Of a DNA stretch of 64,000 bases, positions 50,783 through 60,399 are shown one piece after another. The notes beneath the pieces were generated by a model. The model did not search any database. It was given only the letters and a program-made list of their open reading frames with translations, and was not told the DNA's origin. The stretch spans positions 39,612,840-39,676,839 of the forward strand of contig CM049322.1 of NCBI GenBank assembly GCA_026874595.1, given 5' to 3'. Positions within the stretch are counted from its first letter, which is position 1; each line of letters opens with the position of its first letter. This stretch comes from Sipunculus nudus (lineage: Eukaryota; Annelida; Sipuncula; Golfingiida; Sipunculidae). A program made the position numbers and the translations under genes.

Positions 50783-53700
50783 TTTTATCTTAATCTGAAT
50801 CCACAACCAGGGAATTTATGTAATTTATCTTTCTCATAAAATGAATCCATCTTCAATTTCAAATCAGGATAATACTAGGCAGCCATGGACACAGATACAA
50901 TACATATCCTGGCCTGACCACGGGGTACCTGAGAGTCCAGCAGCATTTCTTGAATTCCATCAAAAGGCAAAACAAATGTACAAACCAGATATTGGACCAA
51001 CAGTAGTTCACTGCAGGCAGAGCACATCTAATGTACATATATTTATTCAGGTAATACGCATGGTTATATATTTCAAAGAATTTGCCTTAAATATTTAATT
51101 TGGGAAATTTGTAGAAACTCGTGTTTAAAACCTGTAGAAAGAGAATAATCAGCTGGTAAGTTAAAACAGTTCGGTAATTTTTTTTATTGCTGAGGGTTAA
51201 GTTTGCAAAAGTCAGAGAAATAATAACAAACATCTGCTTTTTTAATTTTATTTTAATTTGCTTATATAGTAACCTTTTCCTAAACAAAAATATAACGAGA
51301 CGATTGTTCGAATATCGAGGCATCTTAATCCAGTTGTGTTAGAAACCTATTCCGTTAGGCAGCGAATACATGCATGTTTTCCCTAAGTCAGTATATGCAT
51401 TTTAAATACTGTCAGGAACTAATGGAACACACAGCGCCGCTCATTAAAATTAAACTTTTTTATTTTCATGTAACACAGTGCCTGTTTAACTATACTAAAT
51501 GACCCGCAGCTTTCCACCGTTCTTAAAAGGTGATCTATGTTCTCAGTTCTGATTTGTTCTATACATATCAACGATATGTGAAGAAGCAAACTCTGTCATG
51601 TTCTTCCGTAAGTGTATTACCTTAATTACATTTTACCGTATGGGATAACGTTACAGTTTGCAAAGTTTATTGTAAATCATTGGCATAAGTGCTGGCGTTG
51701 GTCGGACTGGGACATACTTGGCTGTGGACTATCTCCTAGAGCAGGCAGAACGTACAGGCTTCATCAGCATAAGTGATTGTGTCAGATTGATGCGGAAAGA
51801 CCGGGTCAACATGGTACAGAGCCTGGTGAGTGCGGCCATCTGTAGGAGAAATAGGAAATAAGTAAAAGGTACCATGTACTAAAATATGTACCAAAATATT
51901 TGTAATATGATTTTTACAGATGAATATTAAATGCTGAAAGGCGATATTTGTATATGTACATCCTTTTGACAGCGGATGGCTAGAGCACAAACACACACAC
52001 ATTTTCTTTAAGAATAAAGCTTACCTGAGAACGTGAATAATCTTTTAGAGTTAATGTGATGCCTAACTCTAAGAAGCACGGACGATTAGGTGTATTCATT
52101 TTTGATATTCTGATAAATACAGCTTTTGTTGTATTTTAGGACCAGTACGTGTTTATACATGAGAGTCTGCTGGAGGCACTACACTGCGGGAAGACGGTGT
52201 ACGATGTTGCCAGCTACGAAGGCGCATCCAGCGCGGAGAAGACAGATCTGATAAAACAATACGACGTGAGTTCAATTGTAAATGTGTAAATTAGCGAAAC
52301 CATTACTCCTGAGACTGTAATTAAATGCATCTCATTTGGTTTGTATTAATATATCCCATTTTATGAATATGTAAGAGACCTTTACAGAATGATACTGTAC
52401 AACACAGCCAAGGCACGAGAGTCCAAAGTACTAGGCGTTTTCCACGTTAAATCAAGATGCATATCATCCGTCACACGCGCACACACATATGAATATTCAT
52501 ATATATATATGACATTATTTTTGTAGATGCTTGAGAAAATGAAACCTGTTGTGTCCAGTGCCAACCTGGCCCCCGCCAAAACTACGGAAAACAGGAAAAA
52601 GAATAGATCCCAGGATGTACTTCCTAATTCTAAGTTTCGCCCTCTGTTGAGAACGAATGTTGCAGAAAGTAACGATTACATCAATGCAGTTTTCGTGCAT
52701 GTAAGTCATTGCTGCAGTCAAACATATGTTTAACTGTAACATTGTTAAAAACTATATAAGAAACCTTCTGAATTGAACCTTCTGATTAAAATCAAGAAAT
52801 GTGTTAATTACATTTCCCGGAAGCCTGACTTATGTTGTTAATATATGATATATCATTTTAACTACGTTATGGATAAATAAATTTAAAAACGTTGAAGAAG
52901 GCACTGATAACCTACCTATGCCGAGGCATATTGAATGCGTCATCACTTTTACATGTAATGTGTTGCCAAACCCGATCTGAGTAGTATACGGAAGACTAAA
53001 TCATTTCGCTTAAATTCAAAGATGCGTGCCTGGTGACCATTCGTCTGGGTAACTTTGGTTAACACAATATACGTGCTTTGAAAGAAAAAGATAAAAATAA
53101 CATATTGACTGGCCTGTTTTTGTTTTAAATGGGTACCTTGTATTTTAATCTCTGTGGGCATGTAGCAAAGAATAGCATTAAGGAACAATAAATAAAGATG
53201 TCAGGAGGAACGTGCGTTACCAGAATATCCTGAAACAAAGCCCGATATATGCTTGTTGCCGAATCCTCATCTATGATAAGACCACAGTTGTGGCCCTGAC
53301 CTTTACACTAAGGCTCTGTAATGGTGAAATTGTAGATCGTGCCAAAAACTGCTACATACACACATCAAAATACATCCGGTCCTGTCTTTGGTAGTAAATG
53401 AGTCCTTCTGGCAATATTAACTCATTCATGCCATGATATTTTAATGAAACTTTATCCCCTAAGATCCTTGTAAACCGGCCGTCATTCAAACATGAGAAAC
53501 TCCCGGAACTTGTTGCGAGCGGACATTGATCGACTAGTTCCCTGTACGGTCCTTAATTAACGCCTACTTTTTTTCAGTTCCAACAGCGGTCATATCCGAG
53601 CGGGGTCCCAGTTTAAACCCATTGCAAAGAACTGTCGGACACTAAATACAATGATGGCAAAAATATTAGGTCTCTCGGTATAATTATGGACGTGTAGGGC

Positions 53701-56700
53701 AATTGAGCATTACATTGTTTTTACAAGCTTTTCAGAAGTTTTATAAATTATCCAAAGGCAACGAAAAGGTAATATGTTGACACGGCCTAAAAACTCACAT
53801 GCGATTCCGAAGGGTCCCCTTATTCGGAACCATAAAGGGCTTTCACTGTAGCGCTGAACTCCAGACTTTGATGAAGAGCCGCAAGGCGAGAAATAAAGTC
53901 CCTTGGCTAAGACAAGATGTATGTTAACAATAAAAGCAGATTGAATCTTCCAGGGTTACCAGAAGAAACATGCCTTCATTGCTACGCAGAGTCCACTCCC
54001 AAGTACCGTGCTTGATATATGGAGACTCTTGAAAGACCACGAAAGTAATACAATTATTGCGCTTAATGATACCGGGTCGGAAAAGGTGAGTCGCCATGCG
54101 AAATTAAGCTTAGAAAATCCAATACGAACACTGTGTTTCCTTAAGTTTAATTTATGTCAACAGGGATATCAAATAAAGCAGTAAGTTATATTAGCTATCT
54201 ATGACGAATATAAGTAAATTATATTATTATTACATTTCAGCTATTTTTGTCATGTTTCCTTTGCATTCTGTGCTATTTCAATGAACGCTTATCTTTCACA
54301 ATCTTATAATCCCTTCGTCGCATGTTATCTGTTTAGCAAGTTATTTGGTCATGTTAGCAATTTATGGTTCATATCAACTCATTGATCATCATTTTATTAC
54401 TAAGGCTAGTCCAATATACTGGAGCAGAGAGGAAGAAAAAATCAGTCCATTTGTCGTAGATATAGTGGAGGAGACAGAAAGCAATGGTTACCTCAGGAGA
54501 CATCTTATATTCAAATATCAGGTATAAGATAATTTACGTTTTTAGACGTCTAAATATCGCTGTTAAAACATTGTTCTGTACAGTAGGTATTCAATGACTT
54601 TTTATCGAGACAATGATGCTGAAGGCACCTGTCGGGAACCTCACGCATTGATCTAAGAGGATAAAACACACGTGTTCCGCGTTTATCGTCAACAAGCAAA
54701 ACTGATAAACAACTAAAAAAACTTTAAATGCACTTTTCATATTTTGATTTATTCTTCATATTGAACATATTTTTTTTCCTAACGTACCCACCACAGGCAT
54801 AAAAAAAATATAACATAGTAAGGCCACTCTACATATATTTATATAACTTTCAAACAATATAAACTAGCATAAAATAATTACCAACTAATCATGAACAGTA
54901 ACGTAAGCGGCTAAGAAATTTTACAAGGACACATTTAACGCCTATATTGAATTATTACATGATTACAGGACGACAATATTTATGACTCGAAAAAAAATTT
55001 GTTTCAGGCTGTGGGGGGGGGGGGGGGGCTTGACCTCAACTGCTAACCTCAGCTAATGAAATTTTTTCAATTCATTTCAGGATGAAGAGAGAAAAGTGAT
55101 ACAGTTTCAAGTCAAATCCTGGGCTCCTGGTACACTACCAGCAGCAGCAACCCTCTTGCGTTTGTACGGAGATGTAAAGAACTGGCAGCAAGAGTCCGGG
55201 GACAGCTGCTTCATCGTTCACTGTCTGTGAGTGATAAAGCAGCAGTACTTTGTCGTGGGAGATGTATATGTGTTTGTCGTATAGACACAGATCGTCAGAG
55301 ATACGTCGAACGACGTTTAATTGGTACGGTGTACGTCATCAGAGGTCTCTATGCTGTTTAATGAAAGTCCTCATATGGCCTGTAATACACTTTGGACTGT
55401 AGGCCTCATTATGTTATTTGGTACTCCGGTAAAAGAAGTGGTTGAAATGGATTATTGGTGCTTAACTTCCTAAACAGATATTCCTTGTTGATGTTGAGGC
55501 GTACTTTAATGTAAACCATAAGAAGACAAATCAACATCTTCAGTTATTTATATTTAAACACTCATAGCATTACGCACAAATATAACTATCTGATTACAAA
55601 TCATGAACCAACTGCCATTTTGCTTAGATAACATGGAGGCCTTGTAATAAGCGCCATAAAGACATGCATGTCTGAACGTGTTTACCTACCGGGTGTTTAA
55701 AGGCGACATTCCTCACGTACACGTCATTTTGTCATTTGGTGCATTTTCCTATGTGATTTGGTGGTGTAGGGGATTGGATGTGTAATGTTAGTTTATAGGT
55801 GCAGTCTGTCGGAGAGGGGTCGATCAGTTTAGGGGGATCACTTACGATTGGTCCATCCAAACTAGATTTCTAACCAAACTTATGTCAATCTGTAGATACG
55901 GTGCAGCAAAAACAGGCCTTTATATCTGTCTGTGCCACGTGTGTGACAAGATAGAGCGGGAACAGGAAGTCGATGTGTTCCACGCAGTACAAAAAATCAG
56001 AAAGAGTCAGCCATTGTTCATCACCGACAAGGTATGTTTGTATTTAAAATATATATTGTAATTATACTACTAGTTTGCAAAGAAATCTTTACTGGTATGC
56101 CTATATTAGTAACTTGCATAAAAACTTTACACAATTTGTCTGTCATGAAAGACAATATCAGAACAAGATTTATTGAAGTTCAATAACAAGGATAATGTTT
56201 CTTGTAAAGTTTCCTATATCTAAATTCCATATTTAATATGATTTTATTAATGATTATTAGATTAATTCTAAATGTCTAACATATCAGAAGACAGTCATGT
56301 GTCATGATGTAGAAGCTTTTTTTAAGTATAGACTTTAATGGTTAAGCTGGGAGTTGTTTTAAACATTATTAACAAAACCATCCGCTTTCTCGTGGTATTA
56401 AGCGGCGCAGTTCCATAAATCCAATCGTGTACTCTAAAACTAGACCCTAACTAAGCTAACCCGCAAGAATTTTATGAAATAATACAATCCACCTTTATAA
56501 CACCATGTCTTAGGGTACGTTATGGAATAGAGTTAGAACAAGTTTGTTTGCTTGCAATAGTGAGTTTGCGTTATAAGGTACCGATACTATAATATGTGCA
56601 GGTATAACTAATGATCTGTATGATGCACATTCTTATGTGAACTACATGTATCACGTTGCTGAAAATTATACTTAAATTTCCCGGATGCTGGACTTCCGAT

Positions 56701-56824
56701 TGACTTTATTTTTAAACTTATTATAACGTTCTATTTCTAAATATTTCAGGAACAGTACGAGTGGCTCCATCAGGCGGCATATGAATACATCATTTCATTT
56801 AGTATGTATGCAAACTTTAAGTGA
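29442..56824 (+). CDS. Receptor-type protein tyrosine phosphatase with FAMeT and EGF-like domains (5' incomplete)
   Basis: A type I membrane receptor that would remove phosphate from tyrosine in intracellular proteins. Order: two FAMeT (farnesoic acid O-methyltransferase-like) domains, MEGF-like EGF repeats, one TM helix, juxtamembrane, catalytic D1, degenerate D2. About 23 distinct exons were placed, and nearly all junctions agree in phase. D1 keeps SWPDHGVP and HCSAGVGRTG, so it should be active. D2 has HCLYGAAKTG (Lys for the catalytic Arg), as in inactive D2 domains. An internal 5.95-kb duplication repeats seven exons. Phase breaks occur in FAMeT 1 and in the YINASFIN exon of D1. The N-terminal exon was not found. 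Family call is firm; whether the locus makes a full protein is uncertain. Confidence 0.8.
30286..30468 (+). CDS. FAMeT domain 1, second exon (frame mismatch)
   Basis: Acceptor GTCTTTAG, donor AG|GTGGTT. In one frame it reads FKDFWARWGNGLIAFGRG, the clear counterpart of YRPFWITWMQGFIRVGKG in domain 2. That frame needs a phase-2 partner, but the preceding exon ends in phase 1; the phase-1 join reads NVGNRRMEKYTVSV and stops at TAA soon after. A one-base difference therefore separates the two halves, either real or an assembly error. Confidence 0.6.
30660..30961 (+). mobile_element. Retroelement-like end with hammerhead-related hairpin and (AT)n tail
   Basis: CTGACGA (30788-30794), a GAAGC/GCTTC hairpin and GAA (30812-30814) are framed by ATTACCAC (30780-30787) and GTGTTAAT (30822-30829), which pair 7 of 8. 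This is hammerhead-like but lacks the usual A15.1-U16.1 pair. The element ends in a long AT tract. I associate this pattern with Penelope-like element ends. It lies in an intron of FAMeT domain 1. Confidence 0.4.
32352..32452 (+). CDS. FAMeT domain 1, last exon
   Basis: Acceptor TCTTCCAG, donor G|GTAAAA. Encodes ILSWTDPNPRAVAMVAIANG then DGTWEIP, the typical end of a FAMeT domain. Entry phase 2 matches the exon at 30286, and exit phase 1 matches domain 2. Confidence 0.75.
33045..33655. mobile_element. MITE-like element with GTACTCG-rich ends in a FAMeT intron
   Basis: The left end has CACACCAGAGTGGGGTCC and the right end, inverted, GTGTTGCAGAGTCGGGTCCG. Both are followed inward by GAGTAC-rich sequence and ACTCAGTGCTCGT. 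The interior holds (CATA)n at 33277-33362. The ends recall hAT-type transposons, and no transposase is encoded. Confidence 0.45.
33958..34278 (+). CDS. FAMeT domain 2, main exon
   Basis: Acceptor ATTTCAG, donor G|GTAAGT, phase 1 both sides. Contains KFSFSVKACKNVYLAL, TYEIVIGYDNSASVIR and EYRPFWITWMQGFIRVGKG, a nearly complete FAMeT fold. The best-preserved evidence for this family in the gene. Confidence 0.85.
34853..34900. repeat. (AT)n microsatellite
   Basis: Pure AT tract in the intron directly before the last exon of FAMeT domain 2. Confidence 0.9.
34934..35041 (+). CDS. FAMeT domain 2, last exon
   Basis: Acceptor TTTTTAAG, donor G|GTGGAT, phase 1 both sides. NAVAISTYRS is the final strand of the domain, equivalent to VAMVAIANGYG in domain 1. 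It splices in frame to the EGF exon at 37600. Confidence 0.75.
35878..36595. repeat. Diverged direct repeat ending in (CT)n(AT)n
   Basis: CCTTTGCAACGCCTGTCTAAGAC, ATTAAAATA and GCGAGTA recur at 35880-36033 and 36370-36544, each leading into CT then AT tracts. The second unit runs into a 50-base copy of the inverted-repeat arm at 14420 (36543-36592). CTGTTACCTCGG also occurs twice (36335 and 36629). Confidence 0.65.
37600..37824 (+). CDS. EGF-like repeats, first exon
   Basis: Acceptor ACCCGCAG, donor G|GTAAGT. Encodes about 75 residues with cysteines spaced as in laminin/MEGF EGF repeats: GTWGLHC, GTCQCKDGWFGPNC, GHCLCKPGYKPPTC. This module is extracellular and precedes the duplicated block. 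Confidence 0.85.
38655..38775 (+). mobile_element. tRNA-derived SINE-like element (copy A)
   Basis: TTGCTCAGTGATAGAAG (A-box-like) and GAGTTTGAATCTC (B-box-like) 30-40 bases apart, followed by a GC-richer tail. It lies in the intron just before the EGF exon at 38817 and has an exact second copy at 44612-44732 through the segmental duplication. Confidence 0.55.
38817..43995 (+). CDS. Copy A exons: EGF, TM, juxtamembrane, start of D1 (dead end)
   Basis: Exons 38817-38939 (CPNGYGGAGC EGF), 39661-39804 (DNGTLGFNC EGF), 40497-40596 (TM helix, IAIGVGINAIIIVIIATILV), 41552-41619 (basic juxtamembrane), 42185-42342 (IRVTEFPDYVREMK, typical RPTP juxtamembrane), 43686-43722 (GYGALKSFIASQ) and 43934 onward (PVKETVADFIQMLWEQKA). 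The last exon is cut by the duplication junction: it reads Leu then TAA at 43993-43995 and has no donor. A transcript must skip it. Exon 43686 could then splice in phase 1 to copy B at 44774, or copy A may be skipped as a whole from 37824. Confidence 0.8.
43187..43258 (+). pseudogene. Frame-broken D1 exon remnant (copy A)
   Basis: Reads DDHSRVNIRGRHSYF in one frame and KYINASFIN in the next, at TTTCG/AAGTATATC, ending AAT|GTAACG in phase 0. These are the conserved YDHSRV and YINASF motifs that should precede GYGALKSFIASQG. One extra base (or two missing) breaks the frame. A better upstream continuation (KNRYK motif) is not visible, so the exon start is uncertain. Skipping it keeps frame because its neighbours are phase 0. 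Confidence 0.6.
43289..43331. repeat. (AT)n microsatellite, copy A
   Basis: Its copy B counterpart at 49246-49298 is 10 bases longer. This is one of the few differences between the duplicated blocks. Confidence 0.85.
44612..44732 (+). mobile_element. tRNA-derived SINE-like element (copy B)
   Basis: Identical to the element at 38655, copied as part of the 5.95-kb duplication and not by a second insertion. Confidence 0.55.
44774..50000 (+). CDS. Copy B exons: EGF, TM, juxtamembrane, start of D1 (continuous with D1)
   Basis: Exons 44774-44896, 45618-45761, 46454-46553, 47509-47576, 48142-48299, 49653-49689 and 49903-50000, each the counterpart of a copy A exon with the same splice sites. The final exon is complete: ETVEDFIQMLWEQK then VVMVTNLEEKGK, donor AAG|GTACAT, phase 0. 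ETV-E-DF here replaces ETV-A-DF of copy A. Confidence 0.82.
49144..49215 (+). pseudogene. Frame-broken D1 exon remnant (copy B)
   Basis: Same sequence and same frame break as at 43187-43258, so the break predates the duplication, or both copies derive from one sequence during assembly. Confidence 0.6.
50207..52265 (+). CDS. PTP D1 catalytic exons
   Basis: Exons 50207-50335 (EKCYKYWPEQ to FEK), 50868-51016 (QIQYISWPDHGVPESP to VVHC), 51690-51825 (SAGVGRTGTYLAVDYLLEQ to NMVQSL) and 52140-52265 (DQYVFIHESLLEAL). The WPD loop Asp, the nucleophile Cys in HCSAGVGRTG and the Q-loop are all present. The signature is divided by an intron between Cys and Ser; its donor is GC (CTGCAG|GCAGAG at 51016/51017), the only site that restores AG+T = Ser in phase 2. 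The exon at 50207 uses AAG|GTTCAC; unspliced, it meets a stop about 43 bases on. Confidence 0.87.
50727..50780. repeat. (AT)n microsatellite in a D1 intron
   Basis: A pure AT tract of about 54 bases between the exons at 50207 and 50868. Confidence 0.9.
52527..56824 (+). CDS. PTP D2 pseudophosphatase exons and C-terminus
   Basis: Exons 52527-52700, 53954-54085, 54405-54521, 55081-55226, 55896-56031, 56750-56824. Recognisable D2 landmarks are RPLLRTNVAESNDYINAVFVH, GYQKKHAFIATQSPLP, STVLDIWRLL, IYWSREEE and IVHC|LYGAAKTGLY. The catalytic Arg of HC(X)5R is Lys, and the WPD loop is replaced by a SWAPGTLPA-type loop, so catalysis is unlikely. The end is QYEWLHQAAYEYIISF, typical for D2, then TGA at 56822-56824. 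All phases agree. Confidence 0.87.
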
Positions 56825-59690
56825 CATCCATCAAACTTCAATCTCGTTGCTCATGTAAGGAGCAATTCATGTTTTATATGTTCGTCAAATATGTGTAAAA
56901 ATATATGTACAGGAAATCGAATAATGAAGAGGATAGCACATCGTTCGGCATAGAAAATTTATTCATCTAGGCTATTGAATGATGTAAAATATATAAACAG
57001 TTCAAGCGATTGTCGTCTAACAATATGTGATGTTAAACTGGAAAATATTTACACATGCACAGGGTAATTTTATCCATACATACAATAGCAAGTAGGATAC
57101 AGACGTATTGATTCCTTCTTTCAAACTGAATTGACAATCTTTAAAAGGGTGGTAGAGTAGTATAAACGTGTCCTTTTTAAATGGAACCCATAAATACCGA
57201 ACTGCTTATCAACTTCCTTGTAAGCTATATAAATAGAAAAAAAATTAAAGATACATTATGTTTCTATATATGTACATTTTGTACTTTTAATATTCGGTAC
57301 ACTCAGTTTTATCCCATATATAATGTATTGTATATTAGTTTGCATTTAATTTATATATAGTCCTTTAAATGCATTTACAATATAAAAATAAATATGTTCT
57401 TTTTCTCACTTCTTTGTCTTTACCTGTGACGGAGGCATTCTATTTTGCTCACTCCTGTGTGTGTGTGTTTGTATGTCTGTCTACGGAAGATATCCAGGCG
57501 TTGCAGGAAGATCCCAAATTTGCTGACATTTTAAGAGACTTCAGCCTAGTGTATGTATGCATGAATGATGGGGAGCTGTGGCTAGTAAGGGTGCATGGAC
57601 TGTTGCAAACGTTTATGATATATTACCGTGACATGTGACTAGAGAATGCAGATAGATACGCCGAGTTTATATTTGAATAATTATAATGGCGTTTATATAA
57701 ATAAAAGTATATTATAGACTGACTAAATTTGAGAGGAAAGACATAATGTATCATCTGAAATGAACTGCCAATTAACTATGACAGTTTTTTTTCTTTCACC
57801 CAACATCAAAGATTGTCAAATAGGGAAGAGGCCAGTATTACGTTTGTACATTTTCTGAAGACGCAACGGACCTCCCAAGGATCCTAGGGAGTTTGATTCT
57901 TTTATTATCAAATGGTGATATTTAGAATTGATGAAGGATGTTAGCAACAATGATACACTGGGTGCATCATATATCAGGTAAGATATCGGGGACTGCTGTT
58001 TTACATATATTTACACGTGTGTACGCTGCACAATGCAGATCACATATCAAGAGAACAGAACCGCACAATAAAAGTAATATTGTAGATAAACTAGAATCGG
58101 AAAAGAAAAAACAACCACAGTCTGTACATCCTGCTACCAGCTAGTAGAAAATTATTTATCAACACAGATAATTCATCTCAATGACAAAATAATCTAACTG
58201 GGGGATATCAGCTAGGGAGCTAAATACAAAGTTCTGCCAAATCATCATTTCCTACATTAAGCCAATACAAGGACAAACAATCCTCGATACACACAAGAAG
58301 AAAGATTTGTAAATGATTCATTTGCTAGAATTCACGTCACCGAAATTCCCATACCAACAGGAACCCTGCTACCTAGACTCTTTCAACGAACAACTATATG
58401 GGGCAATCTCCGTTTAAAGCATTGATCGATTTAGTGTTAACCCTGCAATAGCTTACCCGTACAACAGAAATCCTGGTATTGCTTTCGTCTAAACTAAAAT
58501 CCCTTCTGGTTAGGCTGTTCAGTGCCGTGTTCATAGCACATTCACCGTATACAATCTATCAACTCGGTATCCTATTATAAACAAGTGTCTCAAACCTCGA
58601 CTTATCAGATAATCGGGTGGCCCAGCCTTATATGTGATTCCCACTTCCCCGGTTATGTGTCTTCTGGACACCAACCACGTTTCTTTTGTTGAATTTCTTT
58701 GCAGAAGCCTATGCGACCAAATCAGAACATCATATCGCTTGATTCTGACTTGCACCTGAACAAAGAACAGTATCAACGATATAACAAATCATGTGCAGAA
58801 AGAATGGCTCCCATATCTTAATACATGTATATTAAATCAGGGCATAGGAACACCTTATATGCCTCAGGAAAGGAGACTTCACCACACTGGTCATGATTCA
58901 TGACACCCTCAGGTGAGACGCCCTTAAATCACAACTAAATGAATTTCCTCTTGATGAGAAACTTCAGGAACTCTTCTATAATCCATCCGTTCAAGATACA
59001 GCATACTCATGCGAGGATTAAGGCCATTACATTTGTTGATAAAAAGTATCTTTATATATTAGAAACTATTTTATATGACCGCAAAACGCTTATACACTGG
59101 CATCATATCTTCTTACATATGTGATGTGTGTCATTTTTTGTTAAACTCCTTTTTTTGTTTGTGTTTTTATTTTTTTACAAAAAAACTGAAATCAATTGGT
59201 GATCTGATCATGAAATGTAAAATATAGTTTGGTAGAAAATGTATCCCGTAATACCTTATGACAAAGATGTGAAGTCCTGGTGATTTTTGGGGGTTGGGGG
59301 TTGGGGGAATGGAACATGAAAAAGTTTGATCGATATAACATGAAAAATTAAACATTTCATCGAAACAACATTTTAGAAACATTTCCTAAACGCTGGGTTT
59401 TATTCAAATTCTCTGTGTATACCTCTTTGATATTTCAGAATATATTTTATGGGGGCACTTTTGAAAATAGAAGATATCATAGGGCCCATGAAGTTGACAG
59501 CTCGTCGAACAATTCATGCGTGGGCGTGACGACGTTCACGTTGTCCAGGTCAGAAAAAGCACATTGCACAGACGTTACTACAAGCATAGCCACGCTCTGC
59601 TACCAAGTAGGCCGGGGTTCAAGAGACACACACATGCGTGGAGAAAAAAAGACGACCCCGGACAGTATGTGAAAGTGACACATGGCTTTA
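56825..59690. other. Gene-poor interval after the phosphatase
   Basis: No supported gene. At 57487-57590 a short open stretch (EDIQALQEDPKFADILRDF) looks protein-like, in the manner of retroelement polyprotein remnants, but no family is certain. The sequence at 58050-58800 gives protein-like phrases broken by stops in several frames, suggesting decayed mobile-element coding sequence. Confidence 0.35.
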
Positions 59691-59691
59691 A

Positions 59692-60165
59692 TCTGCAAAA
59701 GGTTACAAAAGCACAATTGAGGGACGTGCTGTCCTCGAAGTTCGAATCCCAGAGTCTATGGACTTATATTATGAACAAACATACAAAAAAACAACTATTA
59801 GGTCCATCCGACTTGGCAAACATATACAGAAATATACACAGTTACATGACATTATAATGTTATATCTATTTATATCATGGCCCCATGGCCTAAATGTGCA
59901 TTTATACTAAAAACGTGGTACCATGGCCTAACTGGCCATTAAATATTACCAATTACGTGGCCTTATTATAACTATAAGTTGGCGCCACAGCAGAACTGGG
60001 CATATAGAATGTATCTCCGTTGCTAGAAATTAAAACTATTTCACAGAAAATCACTATTTACCTGGAGAACAAAAGTATGAATAATTAACACGCTCACCTA
60101 CAAAAGGCTACAAAAGCACAATTTAAGGACGTGCTGTCCTCTAAGGTTTGAATGTCACAATGAGG
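59692..60165 (+). repeat. Two tRNA-like repeat fragments
   Basis: CAAAAGGTTACAAAAGCACAATT...GGACGTGCTGTCCTC followed by a B-box-like AAGTTCGAATCCC at 59692-59760 recurs as a degenerate copy at 60102-60165 (GGTTTGAATGTC). This fits an old tRNA-derived SINE. Confidence 0.4.
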
Positions 60166-60315
60166 AGTTACAACGATGCCCGACTAGAAAACGAAAGTAA
60201 ATAACGGACTACAAACGGAAGAGTGGAGAAGTACTGCAATGATGCTGGCCTATGATCTATAGCAGATATTGTAACAGACTCCCGTTACATTCATATATAC
60301 ATATATGTCTATATA

Positions 60316-60324
60316 TATATATAT

Positions 60325-60366
<42 letters not shown>
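60316..60366. repeat. (AT)n microsatellite
   Basis: An AT tract with one CAC interruption. Confidence 0.85.
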
Positions 60367-60368
<2 letters not shown>

Positions 60369-60399
60369 ATCGGGTTCAAAGGTTATATATGTAAAGCGG

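Noticed and set aside
59516-59857. 113-codon open frame
   Set aside because: It overlaps the tRNA-like repeat at 59692 and is surrounded by decayed repeat sequence. No domain was recognised.
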